Source of the DNA: DATFTE01 sp963840665
GTDB lineage: Bacteria > Acidobacteriota > Terriglobia > Terriglobales > Acidobacteriaceae
Assembly (NCBI GenBank): GCA_963840665.1
Contig: CAWIZO010000008.1
Location: 62,001-126,000 of the forward strand
Direction: 5' to 3'
Length of the DNA: 64,000 nt
The notes below the pieces were generated by a model. The model was not told the origin of the DNA. It saw nothing but the letters and a program-made list of their open reading frames with translations, and ran no database searches. Numbering within the stretch: the first letter of the stretch is position 1; each line of letters opens with the position of its first letter. The translations under genes and the position numbers were made by a program. Shown piece after piece: positions 61,648 to 64,000 of the stretch.

Positions 61648-62132
61648 GCCATCCCAGGTCCCGTCCCACACAATACCTCGGTCTCTACATCTAAAAAGGC
61701 CTCTGATGGCGCCTGGGTGCGTTCCAACGCGCAGAGCAATGCGTCGAGAATTGCGGTCAGCGAATGCGGACTGTCTCGCAGGATTCGTTGGATGCTCTCG
61801 CGATGAATCGCGAGCTCCCCAATCTGGCGCGCCCCCCTCAGGTCAACCACACTGCCGTCCTGCACAGGTTTGGATCGCCTCACTTCTTGTCGCCGTTCCT
61901 GCGTGCGTGCGAACGGGTAATCGAGTCCTCCCGTGGTCATCCAATGCACCACGAGTTCCTGCGCGTGCGAGGCGGTGCAGACTTTTTGCACCCCTGGCTG
62001 ACCGGCCAGTTGATCGTGCCATTGCAGAATCGTGATTTTGTCCTGCCATCGGCTTTCCGTGAGCAGGAACCAGCTGCCATCATTCATCTTTTGCTGCCCG
62101 CAGATTGCACATCCAGAGTTTTGCGTTTGCAT
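61644..62132 (-). CDS. Hypothetical protein with CxxC motif
   Basis: GGGGGAGAG sits directly before ATG 62132, which decides the start. The 162-residue protein opens MQTQNSGCAICGQQKMNDGS, so one CxxC pair could bind metal, then WFLLTESRWQDKITILQWHD and VQKVCTASHAQELVVHWMTTG add a Cys and a His. The C-terminal half is helical (SIQRILRDSPHSLTAILDAL). It starts ten bases after the stop of the CVNPxC-family gene, so both form an operon. No described family was recognised. Confidence 0.65.
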   Translation of the reverse strand: MQTQNSGCAICGQQKMNDGSWFLLTESRWQDKITILQWHDQLAGQPGVQKVCTASHAQELVVHWMTTGGLDYPFARTQERRQEVRRSKPVQDGSVVDLRGARQIGELAIHRESIQRILRDSPHSLTAILDALLCALERTQAPSEAFLDVETEVLCGTGPGMA

Positions 62133-62142
62133 CTCTCCCCCT

Positions 62143-62463
62143 CTACTTCGCAAGGTGTCCAAGGCCGATGCCCGCTGCAACGCCCATCACCGTGGATCCA
62201 CCGGGATCCGATAAAACTGGTTTTCTTGTCCCGGGTAGCGGAACTGTCACCATTCCCCGATCCGCATCGAAGAAGATCGTTAATTCGCGAGCGCAGTTGT
62301 CGCACATCCAGTAATGTTCCACTTTGCGCAACGCGCTCTTCCTTTGATTGAGTCCGCGAGCGTTGGAAACACGCTGGGACGGCATCTGGACGACAAAGAG
62401 CTTGCCTTCGGTCATTCGAAGAAAGGGAACCGAACACGCTGGATTAACACATTTGTGAAGCAT
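62143..62463 (-). CDS. Small cysteine-motif protein (CVNPxC family), paralogue of the 45 kb gene
   Basis: ATG 62463 (AAGG upstream) is chosen over GTG 62469 because the product then starts MLHKCVNPAC, in register with MLTHCVNPDC of the protein encoded at 45188-45502. EGKLFVVQM, EHYWMCDNCARELTIFFD and the spacing of the two cysteine pairs also agree. The 106-residue chain ends with a Gly/Ala-rich hydrophobic stretch (VMGVAAGIGLGHL) absent from the paralogue. The likely role is a zinc-binding module, perhaps regulatory; nothing is established. It lies first in a two-gene operon. Confidence 0.75.
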   Translation of the reverse strand: MLHKCVNPACSVPFLRMTEGKLFVVQMPSQRVSNARGLNQRKSALRKVEHYWMCDNCARELTIFFDADRGMVTVPLPGTRKPVLSDPGGSTVMGVAAGIGLGHLAK

Positions 62464-62786
62464 AGGCACCTTCGCGGGTTATCGCTCTTCCATTGCACGT
62501 TCTTTACCGAATGCCTCTGACAACACGGATTAGCGGACCCGTCAATTAGCGGTGTTTCGGATTCCCTGCAATTTCCCGGAAGTGAACATGACGAGAGTTC
62601 GGCAACGCGGAAGCTGGTCGGCACCCGAGCGCTCGTTCTGTTTTCGCACGAGATGGCGGGAGTCCGCGATCCGCCGCATCTCGCGGCGCAAACGTCACAC
62701 AGCTACGTGATCAGCGACACAGCCTCGATGCCCATTCTCGAGTGAACATGCAAGGTAAGGATTTCGCTGGTGCGGGGGGCGTAATC
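62464..62786. other. Divergent intergenic region without recognised elements
   Basis: These 323 bases separate two divergently transcribed units. No protein frame with coding character, no full Crp/Fnr palindrome, no tRNA and no terminator was found in it. Confidence 0.5.
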
Positions 62787-64000
62787 ATGAAGCGACTGCT
62801 AATTCTAGGCGCGGCGGGCCGCGACTTTCACAACTTCAACGTGGTATTTCGCAACGATTCAAGTTACAAGGTTGTCGGATTCACCGCTACGCAAATTCCA
62901 GACATTGCAGGACGCCGCTATCCCAGGGAACTGGCGGGCCCACTCTATCCCGAAGGCATTCCTATTTTCGAGGAAAGGGATATGGAGCGGCTCGTCGCAG
63001 ACCTTAGCGTCGACGCTGTTGTCTTTTCCTATAGTGATATCGCTCACGTCAACCTTATGCACTTGGCATCCCGTGCAGTTGCGGCAGGAGCCGATTTCTG
63101 GCTGTTAGGCACCGAACATACCCAGGTCAAATCGTCGCTTCCTGTGATTTCCATTTGCGCGGTTCGCACCGGTTGTGGCAAGAGTCCGCTCTCACGGCTG
63201 GTCGCTTCGAAATTGCGCAATCTTGGATGGAAGCCGGTCGTCATTCGCCATCCCATGCCCTACGGGGACTTGGCGGCTCAGGCCGTCCAGCGGTTCGCCA
63301 CTCTGGACGATCTGGAAAAACATCAGTGCACGATTGAAGAGCGCGAGGAATACGAGCCGCATATCAACAAAGGGACGGTCGTGTACGCCGGCGTCGATTA
63401 CGGACAGATCTTGCGCCAGGCCGAGAAAGAAGCGGACGTCATTCTCTGGGATGGCGGCAATAACGACACTCCATTCTACAAGTCCGACCTGGAAATCGTG
63501 GTTGCCGATCCGCATCGCGCCGGGCACGAACTCGCCTATTTTCCCGGCGAAGTAAATATGCGCAGGGCGCAAGTCGTGGTGATCAACAAGGTTGACACCG
63601 CCGCCCCCGCGGATGTGACTAAGGTTCGCGAGAACGTCCGCCGTCACAATCCGCACGCTGCGATCGTCGACATGGCCTGCCGAGTTTCGGTTGCCTCGCC
63701 GGAGCAAGTAAAAGGGAAGCGCGTACTGGTCGTTGAAGATGGACCGACCCTTACCCACGGCGAGATGCCTTACGGCGCTGGAGTCGTTGCCGCGCGGCTG
63801 TGCGGCGCGGCCGAGCTTGTCGATCCGCGTCCGTTTGCTGTGGGATCCATTCGCGGAACCTACGAACGCTATCCTCACATGACCATTCTGTTGCCGGCTA
63901 TGGGTTACAGCGCGATGCAACGTCACGAACTCGAGCAGACCATCAATCAAATTCCTTGCGACCTGGTGCTCGTAGCCACTCCCATCGATCTGGCTCGCAT
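62787..64000 (+). CDS. Cyclic 2,3-diphosphoglycerate synthetase-like GTPase (3' partial)
   Basis: The frame is open from ATG 62787 to the window end, giving 404 residues without a stop. The protein starts with a Rossmann-like segment (MKRLLILGAAGRDFHNFN) and has a P-loop at ICAVRTGCGKSPLSRLVA, then ILWDGGNNDTPFY and VVVINKVDTAAP, an NKxD guanine-specificity motif. This combination matches the family annotated as cyclic 2,3-diphosphoglycerate synthetase or CPGS-like GTPase, widely present in bacteria without a proven role there. GGGGGG lies about eight bases upstream of the ATG. Confidence 0.85.
   Translation, partial: MKRLLILGAAGRDFHNFNVVFRNDSSYKVVGFTATQIPDIAGRRYPRELAGPLYPEGIPIFEERDMERLVADLSVDAVVFSYSDIAHVNLMHLASRAVAAGADFWLLGTEHTQVKSSLPVISICAVRTGCGKSPLSRLVASKLRNLGWKPVVIRHPMPYGDLAAQAVQRFATLDDLEKHQCTIEEREEYEPHINKGTVVYAGVDYGQILRQAEKEADVILWDGGNNDTPFYKSDLEIVVADPHRAGHELAYFPGEVNMRRAQVVVINKVDTAAPADVTKVRENVRRHNPHAAIVDMACRVSVASPEQVKGKRVLVVEDGPTLTHGEMPYGAGVVAARLCGAAELVDPRPFAVGSIRGTYERYPHMTILLPAMGYSAMQRHELEQTINQIPCDLVLVATPIDLAR

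Noticed and set aside
1..64000. tRNA, rRNA, CRISPR, insertion sequence or prophage features
   Set aside because: Read for T-loop sequences, regular repeats, transposase or phage motifs; none was found.

Overview
The window is about 58-60% GC and reads as a chromosomal segment of an acidobacterium, probably class Terriglobia. This is inferred from the gene families rather than from any marker gene. They include sortilin-like propeller proteins, DUF885 and M28/M14 secreted peptidases, an HpnI-type glycosyltransferase, choice-of-anchor-D proteins, ECF sigma factors and many secreted proteins of unknown role. No rRNA, tRNA, CRISPR array, IS element or prophage gene is visible.

Layout. 0-5 kb: a YCII/DGPF protein fragment with its ECF42-type sigma factor, an Ada/AlkA alkylation-repair fusion broken by a frameshift, and ribosomal protein S1. 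5-9 kb: a molybdopterin oxidoreductase without Tat signal and a four-cluster FeS/NrfD fusion, resembling a cytoplasm-facing SoeABC-type complex. 9-19 kb: an ABC exporter, a Tat-exported amidase, an M14 peptidase, and an L-lactate permease/dehydrogenase pair. 19-26 kb: two tandem sortilin-like propeller proteins, the second carrying four single-base frame breaks. 26-36 kb: a sugar kinase, GluQRS, an amino-acid permease/FAD oxidase/DUF885 operon (DUF885 frameshifted), an M28-PDZ peptidase, an ASH protein and an HtrA-like protease. 36-42 kb: TauE/DUF1634 with a cysteine-free Rrf2 regulator, an outer-membrane barrel, and two glycosyltransferases. 42-45 kb: a small basic protein, a receiver-only response regulator, an ECF sigma factor and a NarL-type regulator.

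45-61 kb is the most interesting part. A tandem-fused BadF/HgdC-type ATP-dependent activase and an HgdB-type [4Fe-4S] dehydratase-like partner lie downstream of a Crp/Fnr regulator. That regulator has an FNR-like N-terminal cysteine cluster but a CRP-like recognition helix. Two tandem TGTGA-N6-TCACA palindromes stand between the regulator and this operon. The same type of palindrome recurs about 9 kb away, upstream of a 7Fe/8Fe ferredoxin gene. Together they suggest a small oxygen- or redox-controlled regulon in which the ferredoxin may feed the activase. Between the two loci is an operon for a secreted protein, a solute-binding protein without permease, an NtrY-like kinase and an NtrC-like sigma-54 activator. 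A band-7 protein with a 51-residue membrane partner follows.

61-64 kb: a DUF2252 kinase-like protein, two small cysteine-motif proteins (one with a paralogue at 45 kb), and the start of a cyclic 2,3-diphosphoglycerate synthetase-like GTPase cut by the window end.
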